A stretch of DNA of 27,929 bases from the NCBI GenBank assembly GCA_002937555.1, contig PTKB01000009.1, positions 1-27,929 of the forward strand. The letters are read 5' to 3'. The position numbers were made by a program, and so were the translations under genes. Positions 1-9,726 of this stretch are shown one piece after another (position 1 is the first letter of the stretch; each line of letters starts with the position of its first letter). Origin of the DNA: Alphaproteobacteria bacterium MarineAlpha10_Bin2. Its GTDB lineage: Bacteria > Pseudomonadota > Alphaproteobacteria > UBA828. The notes beneath the pieces are model-generated. The model made no database searches. It was not told the DNA's origin and saw only the letters and a program-made list of their open reading frames with translations.

Positions 1-1820
1 TCGCCGCCGACCTCGGTCCACGCCAAGCCGGTCGTCACGCCGATCAGATCTTCCAATTCGGCTTCGCCGTAGCGGTATTTTTTGACGCCGGCATATTTCT
101 CGAGATTACGTTTGGTCACGCGCACGCGGTCGACACCTTTGGAAACGATTTCGCGCGTTGCCTTGCGCGTGAGGCGGGCGATTTCGCGCTCCAGATTACG
201 CACACCCGCTTCGCGCGTGTAGTAGCGAATGAGATCAAGCAGCGCGTCGCCTGAGATCGACCATTCTTCCTTCTTCAGGCTGTGCTCGCTCGTCTGTTTA
301 GGAATCAGATGACGCCGGGCAATCTGCACTTTTTCATCTTCGGTGTAACCCGGAATGCGGATGGTCTCCATGCGGTCGAGCAGCGCCGGTGCCATACGCA
401 GAGTATTGGCCGTGGTGATAAACATCACGTCGGACAGGTCGTAATCGATCTCGAGGTAATGATCGTTGAAGTTCGAGTTCTGCTCGGGGTCCAACACCTC
501 CAGCAGCGCCGACGAGGGATCGCCTCGGAAATCGGCGCCCATCTTGTCAACTTCATCCAACAGGAATAGCGGATTGGAGGATTTCGCCTTTTTCATCGAC
601 TGAATGATCTTACCCGGCATCGAGCCGATATATGTCCGGCGGTGGCCGCGAATTTCCGCTTCGTCGCGCACGCCGCCCAACGAAAAGCGAACGAAGTTCC
701 GCCCCGTGGCGCGCGCCACGGATTTGCCGAGCGATGTCTTACCGACACCGGGCGGGCCGACCAGGCAGAGGATCGGACCCTTCAGTTTTCTCGTGCGCTG
801 TTGAACTGAGAGGTATTCGAGAATGCGCTCCTTGACCAGCTTCAAGGCGTAATGATCCTCATTGAGGATCTTTTCGGCGAGGTTCACATCCTTGTTGATG
901 CGGGTGCGCTTCTTCCATGGAATGTTGAGCAGCCAATCGAGATAATTGCGCACCACCGTCGCTTCCGCCGACATTGGCGACATGGTGCGCAGTTTCTTGA
1001 CCTCGGCTTCGGCCTTCTCGCGCGCTTCCTTGGAGAGCTTGGTTTCTTTAATGCGGTCTTCATATTCGGTCGTCTCGTCGCGGCCATCTTCGCCCTCGCC
1101 AAGCTCCTTCTGGATCGCCTTCATTTGCTCGTTGAGATAATATTCGCGCTGGGTCTTCTCCATCTGACGCTTGATGCGGCTGCGAATTTTTTTCTCGACC
1201 TGCAAGACTCCGATCTCGCCTTCCATCAGGCCGCAGACCCGCTCCATCCGCTCGGTCAGTGAGACGACTTCGAGGAGCTCCTGCTTTTCCTCAAGCTTGA
1301 TCGACAGGTGCGATGCGATGGTATCGGCCAGTTTTGCCGGATCGTCTATTTGATTGACCGAAACCAGAACTTCCGGCGGCACCTTCTTGTTGAGTTTTAC
1401 ATATTGCTCGAACTGCGCCAGCACCGAGCGCGACATGGCCTCGACTTCTTGCGGATCGCCATCATCGCTGGCGATTTCCTCGGCGCGCGCCTGGAAAAAA
1501 TCCTCATTGTCGAAAAATTCGATAACCCGCGCCCGCGCGCCGCCTTCGACCAGCACTTTCACCGTGCCGTCCGGCAGCTTCAACAGTTGAAGAACGGTGC
1601 CGATCGTGCCGACGCTGTGAATGTCATCGGTGGTCGGATCATCCTGGGAAGCATTCTTTTGGGCGACCAGAAGGATTTGCTTGTCGTCTTTCATGACATC
1701 TTCGAGCGCGCGAACGGATTTTTCGCGTCCGACGAAGAGCGGCACGATCATGTGCGGAAACACGACAATGTCGCGCAGCGGCAAAACCGGATAACGCGGA
1801 TGTTCAGTGGCTTCAAGCAT
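1..1820 (-). CDS. lon: ATP-dependent protease Lon (3' end outside window)
   Basis: Lon degrades misfolded and regulatory proteins in the cytoplasm. About 606 N-terminal residues are visible, starting MLEATEHPRYPVLPLRD and continuing through the substrate-binding LON domain (about residues 10-200), a helical linker, and the AAA+ module. Walker A (GPPGVGKTSLGKS) lies near residue 353 and Walker B (LFLLDEVDKMG) near residue 415. The Ser/Lys protease domain, which occupies the last ~200 residues in this family, would lie beyond the left edge, so catalytic residues cannot be checked. The ATG at 1820 is chosen because the upstream ATG at 1830 is in another frame and stops after five codons. It lies 120 bp downstream of clpX on the same strand, and that gap holds an RpoH-like promoter. 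No frameshift is seen in the visible part. Confidence 0.96.
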   Translation of the reverse strand, partial: MLEATEHPRYPVLPLRDIVVFPHMIVPLFVGREKSVRALEDVMKDDKQILLVAQKNASQDDPTTDDIHSVGTIGTVLQLLKLPDGTVKVLVEGGARARVIEFFDNEDFFQARAEEIASDDGDPQEVEAMSRSVLAQFEQYVKLNKKVPPEVLVSVNQIDDPAKLADTIASHLSIKLEEKQELLEVVSLTERMERVCGLMEGEIGVLQVEKKIRSRIKRQMEKTQREYYLNEQMKAIQKELGEGEDGRDETTEYEDRIKETKLSKEAREKAEAEVKKLRTMSPMSAEATVVRNYLDWLLNIPWKKRTRINKDVNLAEKILNEDHYALKLVKERILEYLSVQQRTRKLKGPILCLVGPPGVGKTSLGKSVARATGRNFVRFSLGGVRDEAEIRGHRRTYIGSMPGKIIQSMKKAKSSNPLFLLDEVDKMGADFRGDPSSALLEVLDPEQNSNFNDHYLEIDYDLSDVMFITTANTLRMAPALLDRMETIRIPGYTEDEKVQIARRHLIPKQTSEHSLKKEEWSISGDALLDLIRYYTREAGVRNLEREIARLTRKATREIVSKGVDRVRVTKRNLEKYAGVKKYRYGEAELEDLIGVTTGLAWTEVGG

Positions 1821-1882
1821 CGGATCTCATCACTTATAACTCAAAGTTTGCACCGCCCAGGATAAGCGGAATGCGTTGTTCT

Positions 1883-1912
1883 TAGGTGGGAGCCTTGCCC
1901 GGCCCGGTCAAG
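1883..1912 (-). promoter_or_regulatory. Putative RpoH (sigma-32) promoter for lon
   Basis: On the minus strand CTTGAC (1912-1907) is followed after 15 nt by TCCCACCTA (1891-1883). This resembles the heat-shock sigma consensus CTTGAA, 13-15 nt spacer, CCCCATNTA. It would start transcription about 55 nt upstream of the lon ATG. The spacer equals that of the hsp20 promoter in this window. Lon is a classical RpoH-regulon member. The match is partial, in the -10 half especially, so this is a prediction. Confidence 0.5.
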
Positions 1913-1940
1913 TCCCCACGAAAAATCGACCGGGACGCGC

Positions 1941-3209
1941 TTATGAGGCGGAGGAGCTGGCGTCTTCCGTTCGGTCGGCGTAAATCAGCAGCGGTGTCGC
2001 CCCACCATCAACCACTTCCCGGTTAATGACGACCTCTTCAACGGTGTCATAGTTCGGCAAATCGAACATCGAATCGAGCAATATAGCTTCCAAGATTGAG
2101 CGCAATCCGCGCGCGCCGGTCTTGCGGGCGATCGCCTTGCGCGCGATGGCGCCCAGGGCGTCTTCGGCAAAGGTTAAATCCACCTCTTCCATATCGAACA
2201 GTTTTTGATACTGCTTGACCAAGGCGTTCTTGGGCTCGGTTAAGATTTCGATCAGGGCGCCTTCGTCCAAATCCTCGAGAGTCGCGATCACCGGCAGCCG
2301 GCCGACAAACTCCGGAATCAATCCGAATTTGAGCAAATCTTCAGGTTCGATCTCTCTCAAGATTTCACCGGTCTTGCGCTCTTCGGGGGCGCGCACATCG
2401 GCGCCGAAGCCGATCGACGTCCCGCGGCCGCGCTGGGCGATGATTTTCTCCAGACCGGCAAACGCGCCGCCGCAAACGAACAAGATGTTCGTAGTATCGA
2501 CCTGCAGGAATTCCTGCTGCGGGTGTTTGCGCCCGCCTTGCGGCGGCACCGATGCGACCGTGCCTTCCATGATTTTCAACAGCGCCTGCTGCACGCCCTC
2601 GCCCGACACGTCACGGGTAATGGACGGATTGTCGGATTTGCGCGCAATCTTATCGACCTCGTCGAGATAGACGATTCCGCGCTGCGCCCGCTCCACGTTG
2701 TAGTCGGCAGACTGTAATAGTTTCAAAATGATATTCTCGACATCCTCACCAACATAGCCGGCTTCGGTGAGCGTCGTGGCATCGGCCATGGTGAACGGAA
2801 CGTCGAGGATGCGGGCGAGAGTCTGCGCCAGAAGCGTCTTGCCGCAGCCGGTCGGGCCAATCAGCAAAATATTCGATTTCGCTAGCTCGACTTCATTGCT
2901 GGTGTTGCCATGGGCGAGGCGCTTGTAATGATTGTGCACGGCTACCGAGAGCACCCGTTTGGCATGTTCCTGGCCAATGACGTAATCCTGCAATACCTCG
3001 CATATTTCCGCCGGCGCGGGAACGCCATCCCGGCTCTTGACGCGGGAACTCTTGTGTTCCTCACGGATAATATCCATGCAGAGTTCAACGCATTCATCGC
3101 AGATAAACACGGTGGGACCGGCAATAAGCTTGCGCACTTCATGCTGGCTCTTGCCGCAAAAAGAGCAGTAAAGCGTATTTTTCGAGTCGTTACCGCTGGA
3201 CTTATTCAT
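1941..3209 (-). CDS. clpX: ClpX, ATPase subunit of the ClpXP protease
   Basis: ClpX unfolds tagged substrates and feeds them to ClpP. The 422-residue protein has the expected length. The N-terminal C4 zinc-binding domain uses C15, C18, C37 and C40. Walker A is GPTGCGKT (118-125), followed by the pore loop GYVGED, Walker B ([11 protein letters not shown]), an IGF loop (SIGFGADV) for docking on ClpP, and the sensor-2 motif GARGLRS. The frame is open 13 codons further upstream, but ATG 3209 is preferred: it has a GGAG ribosome site five bases upstream, and the protein then starts [15 protein letters not shown] as usual for ClpX. It sits 208 bp downstream of clpP and upstream of lon, the usual alphaproteobacterial order. 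Confidence 0.98.
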   Translation of the reverse strand: MNKSSGNDSKNTLYCSFCGKSQHEVRKLIAGPTVFICDECVELCMDIIREEHKSSRVKSRDGVPAPAEICEVLQDYVIGQEHAKRVLSVAVHNHYKRLAHGNTSNEVELAKSNILLIGPTGCGKTLLAQTLARILDVPFTMADATTLTEAGYVGEDVENIILKLLQSADYNVERAQRGIVYLDEVDKIARKSDNPSITRDVSGEGVQQALLKIMEGTVASVPPQGGRKHPQQEFLQVDTTNILFVCGGAFAGLEKIIAQRGRGTSIGFGADVRAPEERKTGEILREIEPEDLLKFGLIPEFVGRLPVIATLEDLDEGALIEILTEPKNALVKQYQKLFDMEEVDLTFAEDALGAIARKAIARKTGARGLRSILEAILLDSMFDLPNYDTVEEVVINREVVDGGATPLLIYADRTEDASSSAS

Positions 3210-3363
3210 GCCCACTCCAGTCACTTCCGCCCCGCAGGGGGCCGCCACTCACCTCACCTATCGCCGTCAGCCGCAACAGCGCCTTCTTGCGATGGCCATT
3301 GATCCGAATCGAGGGTCGCACTCGGTGGTGCTATTTGTCTAGCCTATTCTGACGCGACCCATA

Positions 3364-3385
3364 CTGCCTTAACGGTTGAAGGCAG
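3364..3385 (-). terminator. Hairpin between clpP and clpX, possible attenuator or terminator
   Basis: CTGCCTT (3364-3370) and AAGGCAG (3379-3385) form a perfect 7-bp stem with an 8-nt loop in the 208-bp clpP-clpX gap. A related block, AACGGTTAAGGC, recurs at 3407-3418 and overlaps the clpP stop codon, so an alternative longer pairing is possible. There is no U tract after the stem, so it is not a standard intrinsic terminator. It could be an mRNA processing or stability element. Confidence 0.3.
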
Positions 3386-3417
3386 CCTAGCGTCTCGCCG
3401 ATAAAAAACGGTTAAGG

Positions 3418-4065
3418 CTAGCTTTCCGGCGTCGATTCGTCCGTATCATCGCTCACAATGCGGTGAACGACCACATCGTCGACGATGCCGAATTCCTTCG
3501 CCTCCTCGGGTGTCATGAATTTATCTCGTTCGAGGCTTTTTTCAATTATATCAATGGTTTGATTTGTGTGCTTAACGTAGATATCGTTCAGCCGGCGGCG
3601 CAACGCCAGAATTTCCTTGGCGTGAATTTCGATATCGGTGGCCTGGCCCTGAAATCCGCCCGAAGGTTGGTGCAGCATGATACGTGAGTTCGGCAGGGCA
3701 AAACGCTGGCCCTCGGTGCCGGCGGCCAACAGCAGCGAGCCCATGGAAGCGGCTTGACCGATGCATAGAGTCGCAACTGCGGGGCGAATATATTGAATGG
3801 TGTCGTAAATCGCCAATCCCGACGTCACCAACCCGCCCGGTGAATTGATATAGATCGAAATGTCTTTGTTGGGGTTTTCCGATTCGAGAAACAGCAACTG
3901 CGCGGTGATCAGGCTCGACACTTCGTCCTGCACGGTGCCGGTCAGGAAAATAATACGCTCCTTCAGAAGGCGCGAAAAAATATCGTACGAGCGCTCTCCA
4001 CGATTGGTTTGCTCAACCACCATGGGGACGAGTGTATTTGCGTAGGTGTCAATGATATCGGCCAT
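3418..4065 (-). CDS. clpP: ClpP, proteolytic subunit of ClpXP
   Basis: ClpP is the serine peptidase that forms the tetradecameric chamber of ClpXP. The 215-residue protein has the complete catalytic triad: S107 in [12 protein letters not shown]132 in [11 protein letters not shown], and D181 in SLERDKFM. The substrate-groove segment INSPGG (73-78) is present. The N-terminal ~20 residues ([21 protein letters not shown] region) match ClpP N-termini that include a short propeptide. It starts only 29 bp after the tig stop on the same strand, so tig and clpP probably share a transcript. The short acidic C-terminal tail is ordinary. Confidence 0.98.
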   Translation of the reverse strand: MADIIDTYANTLVPMVVEQTNRGERSYDIFSRLLKERIIFLTGTVQDEVSSLITAQLLFLESENPNKDISIYINSPGGLVTSGLAIYDTIQYIRPAVATLCIGQAASMGSLLLAAGTEGQRFALPNSRIMLHQPSGGFQGQATDIEIHAKEILALRRRLNDIYVKHTNQTIDIIEKSLERDKFMTPEEAKEFGIVDDVVVHRIVSDDTDESTPES

Positions 4066-4094
4066 TGCCGCTAATTCTCCTTCAGAGCCTTTGG

Positions 4095-5630
4095 CTATTC
4101 GTCTTTCGCTGCAGGGGTCGCCGAATTCGCTGCTTTTATTCCACTCTTGGCACTCGTGCTCTTGCTTTTAGCGGCAGTCTTTTTCTTGGTTGTCTTCTTA
4201 TCGCCGGCCGGCTTTTTCGCAGCCTTTTTCTTTGCCGCCGGTGCCGTGGCTTTCTTGCCGGACGCCTTGGCATCTCTTTGTTTTTTCTCGCTCTTCTTCT
4301 CAGCCGGTTCTTCGTCCGGGTCGCGGAACAATTCTTCCGGGTCGACAATGCTTTCCTTCACGTCCGCCAGCTCAGTCAGGAAGGCAACCACTTTGTCCTC
4401 GAAAACGGGTGCACGGAAGCGTTCCAACGCATTCGGATTGGAACGATAGAATTCGAGAACCTGCTGCGGATTGGAAAATCCGCGCGCCGATTCCAGTGCG
4501 GCATTGAGAAGGTCGTCGCGCTCGATCGTGATTTCGTTCTCGCGGCCAATTTCCGAGAGAAGCAAACCCAAGCGGACACGCCGTTCGGCGATCTGCCGAT
4601 ATTCCGCTTGCGCCTCCTCCTCGCTTTGATCCATCGCTTCCTCGAACGTCGATTCGGACTGCTCCAAATCGCGCTTGATTTGCGTCCAAATGGTATCGAA
4701 TTCCTGATCGATCATGCCGGCGGGCACGTCGAATTCATAACGCTCCGCCAGATCATCGAGCAAAGAGCGCTTCAATTGAGCTTTGGAGGCTTCGTCAAAC
4801 TGTTGATTCAAGCGCTCGCGCACCAGATCCGTTAGCGCGGCGAGATCGTCCAGTCCCTGGCGCTTCGCCATTTCATCGTCGATCACCGATTCGGTGCGTT
4901 CGCGAAGTTCCTTGACATCCACTTCAAACACAGCCGGTTTGCCGGCGGCTTCTTTCTGCGGATAATCTTTGGGAAATTCGACGTTGACTTGGCGATGCTC
5001 GCCTTGCTTGACGCCGATGAGTTGGTCCTCGAATCCGGGGATAAAGCTGCCGCTTCCAATCTCGATTTCGAAATCCTCGGCGGACGTCCCTTCCAGTTCG
5101 ACGCCTTCGATTGTGCCCTTGAAATCTATCAACAAGGCGTCGCCGGTTTCGGCGCCGCGCTCTTCTTCGACGGCCTTAAACTGTTTGTCCCCTTCGGCAA
5201 TACGCTTGAGGCCGTCATTCACCTTCTCGTCATCGACCTCGGAAACCATCCGGGTGAGCGAGAGCTCCGACAAATTGCCGATTTCGATCTCCGGCAAGAC
5301 CTCCATGTCCATTTTATATTCGAGATCCTTGCCGTCGCTGTAATCCGTGATCTCGATCTTGGGCTGCAGCGCCGGGCGCAATTCGCGCTCCTCGATCGCT
5401 TTCTGGGAGCTTGTTTGTATCGTGCGCTCCAAGACTTCTCCCAGGACGGCCGGGCGATATTGGCGGCGGATTATGGAGAGCGGCACCTTGCCCGGGCGAA
5501 ACCCCTTCATCTTTACCGTTTTGCTCAACTCAATCAGGCGGCCTTCGACCTCCGCTTCCACATCGGATGACGGCACGACGATCGTAAATTCCCGCTTTAA
5601 CCCTTCCGATAGGGTCTCATTCACCTGCAT
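4095..5630 (-). CDS. tig: Trigger factor with long Lys-rich C-terminal tail
   Basis: Trigger factor is the ribosome-bound chaperone that receives nascent chains at the exit tunnel. The ribosome-docking signature GFRPGK is at residues 43-48. An FKBP-type prolyl isomerase domain follows (about 155-245, including [13 protein letters not shown]), then the helical chaperone domain to about residue 435. The protein is 511 residues long, clearly more than the ~430-450 common in the family. The excess is a tail (about 441-511) rich in Lys, Ala, Thr and Ser, with 22 lysines in 71 residues and blocks such as [12 protein letters not shown], resembling histone-H1-like tails. The frame is continuous through the tail and stops 29 bp before clpP. 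The tail's role is unknown. Confidence 0.96.
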   Translation of the reverse strand: MQVNETLSEGLKREFTIVVPSSDVEAEVEGRLIELSKTVKMKGFRPGKVPLSIIRRQYRPAVLGEVLERTIQTSSQKAIEERELRPALQPKIEITDYSDGKDLEYKMDMEVLPEIEIGNLSELSLTRMVSEVDDEKVNDGLKRIAEGDKQFKAVEEERGAETGDALLIDFKGTIEGVELEGTSAEDFEIEIGSGSFIPGFEDQLIGVKQGEHRQVNVEFPKDYPQKEAAGKPAVFEVDVKELRERTESVIDDEMAKRQGLDDLAALTDLVRERLNQQFDEASKAQLKRSLLDDLAERYEFDVPAGMIDQEFDTIWTQIKRDLEQSESTFEEAMDQSEEEAQAEYRQIAERRVRLGLLLSEIGRENEITIERDDLLNAALESARGFSNPQQVLEFYRSNPNALERFRAPVFEDKVVAFLTELADVKESIVDPEELFRDPDEEPAEKKSEKKQRDAKASGKKATAPAAKKKAAKKPAGDKKTTKKKTAAKSKSTSAKSGIKAANSATPAAKDE

Positions 5631-5709
5631 GGCTCACCGCTTCTCGATCCATTCGAACTACGCTAACTGTCATTCGTTAAGTTTTGGTCCACTCGCACCG
5701 GCTGAGAAG

Positions 5710-5794
5710 TGGTGCGGGCGAAGGGACTCGAACCCCCAAGGCTTTCACCACGTGGTCCTAAACCACGCGCGTCTACCAATTCCGCCACGCCCGC
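5710..5794 (-). tRNA. tRNA-Leu (anticodon UAG)
   Basis: The minus strand reads a complete 85-nt type II (long variable arm) tRNA. The acceptor stem pairs GCGGGCG (5794-5788) with CGCCCGC (5720-5714), followed by discriminator A and an encoded CCA (5712-5710). The anticodon arm is CGTGG-TTTAGGA-CCACG, giving anticodon UAG at 5760-5758, which reads CUA and probably other CUN leucine codons. The T arm carries GGTTCGAGTCC. It lies 79 bp upstream of tig on the same strand. Confidence 0.97.
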
Positions 5795-5910
5795 GCGCGT
5801 TCATCTCATGGCGTTTGATTACTCTTCCTGTGCCGGGCGACGCCCCGGCGGGAGCCATATAGCATAAGAAGCACCCAGGAAGGCAACAACAAGTCAATTG
5901 GGCAGTTGCG

Positions 5911-7344
5911 TTATCTTTTGCGCCGCGGCAGCAAGGATTTTACCGCGCTTGAGGCGACGATGCGTTTTTCGCCCTTGAACGCCTCGTGATTGGCTTCGAT
6001 ATCGCCCGGTTTGTAACGATAATTCACCATCATTCCAAAGGATTGGCGCATTCCCTTCTGCGAACTGTCGGCAAGAAAATTTATCCGCTCGATCCGCGCG
6101 CCGTTGCTCAAATGAAAGCGTGCGACCTTGTCGACAGGCTCATCTGATGAATCCCGCTCGTTCAGCAAGTAAGTTGCGGCGAGGCGAATTAATGGTGCCC
6201 GCAGGATCTCCCGGGTTTTTTTGTTACGCTGCCAGGGCGAGGCCAATAGGGCAGATAAGCTTTCTTCGTCTTCAAATTGGCCGCCGAGCTCATCTTTCAA
6301 AGCGCGAAGTTCTGCTGCCGTCAGAATGGATGCGCCTTCGGTTTCAACCTGGCTTTCCAACCAGTTTCTAAATCCCGGCATCGGGGACAGCGTCGCTGCG
6401 GTCTTGATCGCCGGCAACTCCCGGGTCACGTCATCGAGCACGCGCTTGATCAGAAAGCCGCCGAAGGAAATTCCGCTCAAACCCTGCTGAGCGTTTGATA
6501 TGGAGTAAAAGATCGCCGTATCCGCCGATGTTTCCGATTTTCCAGTTTTGCCGGCATCGAGCAATTCCTGAACATTGTCAGCCAGACCCTCCACCAACGC
6601 CACTTCGACAAAAATCAGCGGCTCCTCCGCCATATTGGGGTGAAAGAAGGCGTAGAATCGCCGATCTGCGGAATCCAGGCGGTGTTTCAGGTCTTGCCAC
6701 GAACGAATTGCATGAACCGCTTCATAATCCGCAAGTTTCTCAAGCAGTCCTGCCGGCGCGTTCCAAGTAATCCGCTGCAAATTCAACAGCCCGACATCGA
6801 ACCAAGAAGACAGCAATTCCTTCAAATCCGCGTCCAGCGCCGCCAGATCCTGATCGTCACCTTTGACCTCGCGCAGCTCCGCCCGCATGTCGACAAGAAA
6901 TTTCACGCCGTTTGGCAAGGCGCTGAATTGGCGAAGAAGGTTCATTCGCGGGGCCACGAGCGCCTTGCGCAAGCGCCGGGCGGCCGCCGTTCGGCTGGCC
7001 TGGTCAGATGCCGCAAGCAACGCGTGGGCGGCATCATCCAAGTTTTCATCCGCGACGCCGAAGCGCGCCAAGAGATTCATAAAGCGCTTTCTCCCGACGG
7101 CATTGAGCGACAAATATGTGCGCCCCAAATCGGCGGCGCGCGCCCTGGCCGATACTTCGCCGCCGCGGCCTTCGAGGCAGGCAGTTATTTGCCGCTCAAT
7201 GCGCTCTGAATCTTCCGGCGACAAATCGGCCCGCACCGCGCCGGTCAGCGCCACGCGGGCAGAATCCGTCATCTCGCGCCAGGCGTTGCGCAGATTGGTC
7301 AGGGTCCGGTCGACCAGGGCGCCGGAGGTATTGGTCGCGTTCAT
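5911..7344 (-). CDS. Malonyl-CoA decarboxylase
   Basis: This enzyme converts malonyl-CoA to acetyl-CoA and CO2. The 477-residue protein has the helical N-terminal domain and the acetyltransferase-like catalytic domain of the family. Family blocks seen are FFHPNMAEEPLIFVEVAL (233-250), SISNAQQGLSGISFGGFLIK (281-300), ATLSPMPGFRNWL (317-329) and ARFHLSNGAR (408-417). H411 in the last block corresponds to the family's catalytic histidine. Its ATG overlaps the nnr stop codon by 4 nt (TCAT on the plus strand at 7341-7344), so the two are translationally coupled. No malonate transporter or malonyl-CoA synthetase lies nearby, so a housekeeping role in limiting malonyl-CoA is as likely as malonate catabolism. 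The C-terminus is basic (LLPRRKR). Confidence 0.95.
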   Translation of the reverse strand: MNATNTSGALVDRTLTNLRNAWREMTDSARVALTGAVRADLSPEDSERIERQITACLEGRGGEVSARARAADLGRTYLSLNAVGRKRFMNLLARFGVADENLDDAAHALLAASDQASRTAAARRLRKALVAPRMNLLRQFSALPNGVKFLVDMRAELREVKGDDQDLAALDADLKELLSSWFDVGLLNLQRITWNAPAGLLEKLADYEAVHAIRSWQDLKHRLDSADRRFYAFFHPNMAEEPLIFVEVALVEGLADNVQELLDAGKTGKSETSADTAIFYSISNAQQGLSGISFGGFLIKRVLDDVTRELPAIKTAATLSPMPGFRNWLESQVETEGASILTAAELRALKDELGGQFEDEESLSALLASPWQRNKKTREILRAPLIRLAATYLLNERDSSDEPVDKVARFHLSNGARIERINFLADSSQKGMRQSFGMMVNYRYKPGDIEANHEAFKGEKRIVASSAVKSLLPRRKR

Positions 7345-8837
7345 GGCGCACCACTTTCTCGCGCTGCCATTCGTTTAAGAACGGCGAGTTCGGCGGGCAG
7401 TTCTTCGGACATGTCCTCGGCGATCAGTCCGGGGCCGAAACGGCCCGCCGCGGCGCCGTGAAGCCACACCGCCGCGCACGCCGCCTCAAAGCATTTCATG
7501 CCCTGGGCCAGCAGTCCCAACGCGAAGCCGGCTAAGACGTCTCCGGCGCCGGCCGTCGCCAATTCGGCCGGCGCATTGGCGTTGACCGCGGCGCGACCGT
7601 CAGGCGCAGCAATCACCGTATCTCCGCCTTTCAACACAACCACCGCCCCGCTTTGCGCCGCTGCCGCGCAGGCGCGCTGTACTTTGCCGGCATCCCCATT
7701 TCCCTCACCGTTTTCGCCAAACAAGCGGCTGAATTCGCCCTCATGTGGGGTTAATATTGTTTCTGAATGAACTTCGTTAAACAATTGATTTGGCGTTGTT
7801 TCAAAGGATGTCAATGCATCGGCATCGAGAATGCTAGCGCGTTTCGCGGCGAGGATGGCCGAGACCCGTTGGCGGGTGCCGGCGCCGACGCCGCAGCCCG
7901 GGCCAATCAGCACCGCGTTCTTGCGTTTGTCGCGCAACTGTTCGTCCAATTTCTCGAGTGGCGCAATCATGACGGCGGTCAATTGCGCGGCGTAAACTTC
8001 GAGCGACGCTTCCGGTGCGGCGACTGTGACCAGCCCGGCGCCGATGCGCAAAGCGCCCCGAGCCGCCAACCGCGCGGCGCCGGAAGTAGCGCCAGAACCG
8101 CCGACCACTAAGGCGTGGCCGCGATCGTATTTGTGCCCGCCCGGGTTTGGCCAGGGGTAGCTTTGCAGCCAGGCGGCAGGATTGTTTTCATGCAAATCCA
8201 CGCCTTGCTGAGCGACGACACTGTCGGGAATGCCGATATCGGCGCAGACGACTTCGCCGGCGCATGAGCGGCCAGGCAAGAGAAGATGGCCGGGCTTGCG
8301 CCGGCAAAATGTCACGGTCAAGGTTGCCTGAACGGCGCAGCCCAAAATTAATCCGCTGTCGCCATGCACTCCGCTCGGTACATCCACCGCCACGCACGGG
8401 ATGCGGCGTCGGTTGATCTCCTCGACCGCGTCTTGCACGGCGCCATCCAAGGCGCGGCCAAGCCCGGCGCCGAACAGCGCATCGACCACCAATTCGGCAT
8501 CGGCGAGGATGTCGGGGTTTAGGGCCTCGGTCGCGCCCTGCCAGGCGGCGGCGGCGATGGCGGCGTCTCCGGTCAATCTTTCCGGCGTCCCGAGCAAAGC
8601 CAATCGCACGGGCCATCCGGCTTCTTTCAGCAAGCGGGCCGCGACGAAGCCATCGCCGCCGTTGTTTCCCGGACCGCACAGCACGGCGATTGGGCAAGGC
8701 TGCCAGCGCTTGCGGATTTCGCGCGCGATTGCTTGCCCGGCGTTTTCCATTAGCTGGATACCCGGCGTCCCAAGCGCAATGGTTGCCGCATCGCAAGCGT
8801 ACATTTGCTGAACGGACAGGAGTTCGAATTTGTTCAT
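7341..8837 (-). CDS. nnr: Bifunctional NAD(P)H-hydrate epimerase / ADP-dependent dehydratase
   Basis: Nnr repairs hydrated NADH and NADPH. The N-terminal YjeF-type epimerase half (about 1-215) carries GPGNNGGDG (55-63). The C-terminal ribokinase-like dehydratase half (about 230-490) carries LTPHEGEF (362-369), VLKGGDTVI and the anion-hole motif TAGAGDVLAG (428-437). The 498-residue length fits the two-domain form. It is the middle gene of a minus-strand run: the methyltransferase stop is 18 bp upstream, and the malonyl-CoA decarboxylase start overlaps its stop by 4 nt. No strong ribosome site precedes ATG 8837. Confidence 0.96.
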   Translation of the reverse strand: MNKFELLSVQQMYACDAATIALGTPGIQLMENAGQAIAREIRKRWQPCPIAVLCGPGNNGGDGFVAARLLKEAGWPVRLALLGTPERLTGDAAIAAAAWQGATEALNPDILADAELVVDALFGAGLGRALDGAVQDAVEEINRRRIPCVAVDVPSGVHGDSGLILGCAVQATLTVTFCRRKPGHLLLPGRSCAGEVVCADIGIPDSVVAQQGVDLHENNPAAWLQSYPWPNPGGHKYDRGHALVVGGSGATSGAARLAARGALRIGAGLVTVAAPEASLEVYAAQLTAVMIAPLEKLDEQLRDKRKNAVLIGPGCGVGAGTRQRVSAILAAKRASILDADALTSFETTPNQLFNEVHSETILTPHEGEFSRLFGENGEGNGDAGKVQRACAAAAQSGAVVVLKGGDTVIAAPDGRAAVNANAPAELATAGAGDVLAGFALGLLAQGMKCFEAACAAVWLHGAAAGRFGPGLIAEDMSEELPAELAVLKRMAARESGAP

Positions 8838-8855
8838 AGGGATGTGGACCAGCTA

Positions 8856-9611
8856 TCAGGTTCCGGCAGGCGCGACGTTTCCGGTGCGGTAGAGATTGAC
8901 ACGCCTTGCCTGTTCGAACTCGAAATAATTTCCCGTGCGGCCCTGCTCGAAAAGAGCCCTGACATGCTCGTTATTTATGTCCTCGACCGTTAACCCGGTG
9001 TCGTAGACCGCCAAGACGCCGGCAACGAAGGAATCGAAATCGGGAAACTGGCGCTTTAGGCCATAATGAATTTCGCGCGCAGACACAAAGACATCTTGCG
9101 GCATCCTGAGAAGTGCATCCAGCGCCCACGCCCGTTCGGCACTTTGGTCATGAAACATGCGCACCATGTCATCATAAGGGCCGCTCGTATCATAGTCGCC
9201 GACAAAGAGAAGCCCGTTATTTTCTTTCAAGACACGGCAAGCTTCGGCCAGGCAATCGTCCATATCATAGGCTTCGACGCGGCTCAGGAAGTTCAACATG
9301 ATCACGGCGTCCACCGTGCCGTCGTTTTGCGGCAGGTTTTGCGCGAAGCCCTCCACGAGTGTCACGCCCTGCATACTGCCCAAGTCTCGATTTTTCCGTG
9401 CCCGCTCGGGATCGGCATCGACACCCAACACCGATGCCCCGCGCTTTGCCAAGGCAACCGACAGCCCGCCGTCGCCACAGCCGACATGGACGATGCGCCG
9501 GCCCCGAAGCGGAACCAAGCGCTCCAACGCTTCCCTATCACTGCCGAACTGCAATTGCTCCGGGGTCATTCGAGCCCACCATTCGCGAAAGGACGGTAAC
9601 CCTACACCCAT
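8856..9611 (-). CDS. Class I SAM-dependent methyltransferase
   Basis: The protein (251 residues) has a Rossmann-type methyltransferase core: motif I VHVGCGDGGLSVALA (about 41-55), an acidic residue at the end of strand 2 (VLGVDADPERA), and motif IV-like DAVIMLNFLSRV. A C-terminal part (about 140-251) shows no recognisable substrate domain, so the substrate is unknown. ATG 9611 lacks an obvious ribosome site. The in-frame ATG at 9569 (MTPEQLQFGSD) has GGTGGG five bases upstream and could be the true start, giving 237 residues. It lies 18 bp upstream of nnr and is probably first in the nnr / malonyl-CoA decarboxylase transcript. It is divergent from the amidase gene. Confidence 0.85.
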   Translation of the reverse strand: MGVGLPSFREWWARMTPEQLQFGSDREALERLVPLRGRRIVHVGCGDGGLSVALAKRGASVLGVDADPERARKNRDLGSMQGVTLVEGFAQNLPQNDGTVDAVIMLNFLSRVEAYDMDDCLAEACRVLKENNGLLFVGDYDTSGPYDDMVRMFHDQSAERAWALDALLRMPQDVFVSAREIHYGLKRQFPDFDSFVAGVLAVYDTGLTVEDINNEHVRALFEQGRTGNYFEFEQARRVNLYRTGNVAPAGT

Positions 9612-9726
9612 TTTAAGACGGCGGCTGACCCAGATAACTCACCCATGCCAGGCTTTTTCGTTTACCGCCGGCGGACGCGCGCACTAGGTTCACACAGTCA
9701 CGCGATGTTCAGAATTAATATTTGCA

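Noticed and set aside
4065..4835. 256-codon plus-strand open frame opposite trigger factor
   Set aside because: The hydrophobic Leu/Phe-rich start is the complement of the Lys-rich tail of tig, not a real membrane protein.
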